DNA of 25,197 nucleotides, from the NCBI GenBank assembly GCA_023436825.1, contig JAEZHS010000585.1, forward strand, positions 1 through 25,197, read 5' to 3'. Positions 25,100 to 25,197 of this stretch are shown here, one piece after another (positions within the stretch are counted from its first letter, which is position 1; each line of letters begins with the position of its first letter). The position numbers were made by a program, and so were the translations under genes. The notes under the pieces are model-generated. The model had not been told where the DNA came from. It worked only from the letters and a program-made list of their open reading frames with translations, and ran no database searches. Origin of the DNA: Pseudomonadota bacterium. Its GTDB lineage: Bacteria; Pseudomonadota; Alphaproteobacteria; Reyranellales; Reyranellaceae.

Positions 25100-25197
25100 A
25101 TGAAAGTGCTGGTCGCGGTCAAGCGGGTCATCGACTACAACGTCAAGATCCGCGTCAAGGCCGACAACACGGGCGTCGAGACGGCGAACGTCAAGAT
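25100..25197 (+). CDS. etfB: Electron transfer flavoprotein beta subunit (5' part only)
   Basis: The first 32 codons plus two bases are in the window. The translation begins [20 protein letters not shown] and continues [12 protein letters not shown], the highly conserved N-terminus of alphaproteobacterial EtfB. With EtfA it accepts electrons from acyl-CoA dehydrogenases, such as the Mcd encoded at 14.2 kb, and passes them to ETF-ubiquinone oxidoreductase. The ribosome site is weak (AGG 9 nt upstream). The gene runs off the right edge; etfA is expected to follow. Confidence 0.93.
   Translation, partial: MKVLVAVKRVIDYNVKIRVKADNTGVETANVK

Overview
The window is GC-rich, densely packed chromosomal DNA, most likely from an alphaproteobacterium. 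A Rhodospirillales/Reyranella-like lineage is my best guess, but that is inference. Supporting signs are the crotonyl-CoA carboxylase/reductase plus methylsuccinyl-CoA dehydrogenase pair of the ethylmalonyl-CoA pathway, two solitary Bug-type (TctC) solute-binding proteins, and the order HIG1-type twin-TM protein / PduO adenosyltransferase / etfB at the right end. I see no tRNA or rRNA gene, phage, insertion sequence, CRISPR array or recognisable defence system.

Left part (1-6440): a terminator of an upstream gene, a small P-loop ATPase (-), a divergent long-chain acyl-CoA ligase (fadD), two small lipoproteins in tandem that share a short sequence motif, a Bug receptor (-), a decayed glutamyl-tRNA synthetase, and an intact cysS. 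A large, nearly perfect palindrome separates cysS from the convergent thioesterase gene.

Middle (6441-12680): a thioesterase (-) is divergent from a + strand cluster of ArsR regulator, SRPBCC protein, DUF899 thioredoxin-like protein, GST and DUF427 protein. An AT-rich 9-bp inverted repeat abuts the ArsR start codon. The 3' end of the GST gene carries a 16-bp tandem duplication that shifts its frame. On the - strand follow a secreted unknown protein and a two-gene unit of LLM flavin-dependent oxidoreductase and alpha/beta hydrolase.

Central carbon block (12681-15819): ccr and mcd overlap by one base and are divergent from the LLM unit. The shared 215-bp region contains a TetR-type palindrome. 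These enzymes make ethylmalonyl-CoA from crotonyl-CoA and later oxidise methylsuccinyl-CoA. The pathway also needs a B12-dependent mutase, for which the PduO adenosyltransferase at 23.8 kb could make cofactor. The partial etfB at the right edge encodes half of the usual electron acceptor of acyl-CoA dehydrogenases.

Right part (15820-25197): a lipoprotein, a 457-bp stretch with no convincing gene, and a large RTX-repeat protein with a PhoX/DUF839-like domain. Next come an IclR regulator (-) divergent from a frameshifted Bug receptor, a TauD/TfdA dioxygenase, a HAD phosphatase, a flavin amine oxidase, the HIG1 protein, PduO, a GNAT acetyltransferase, a clear sigma70-like promoter and the start of etfB.

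Most of the window is ordinary metabolism. The strongest points for a second look are three gene-decay or frame-altering events (gltX copy, GST tail, second Bug receptor), the long palindrome with a possible relative at the window start, the single-cysteine RTX/PhoX-like protein, and three operator-like palindromes next to regulators or divergent promoters. I did not find a clearly new biological system.
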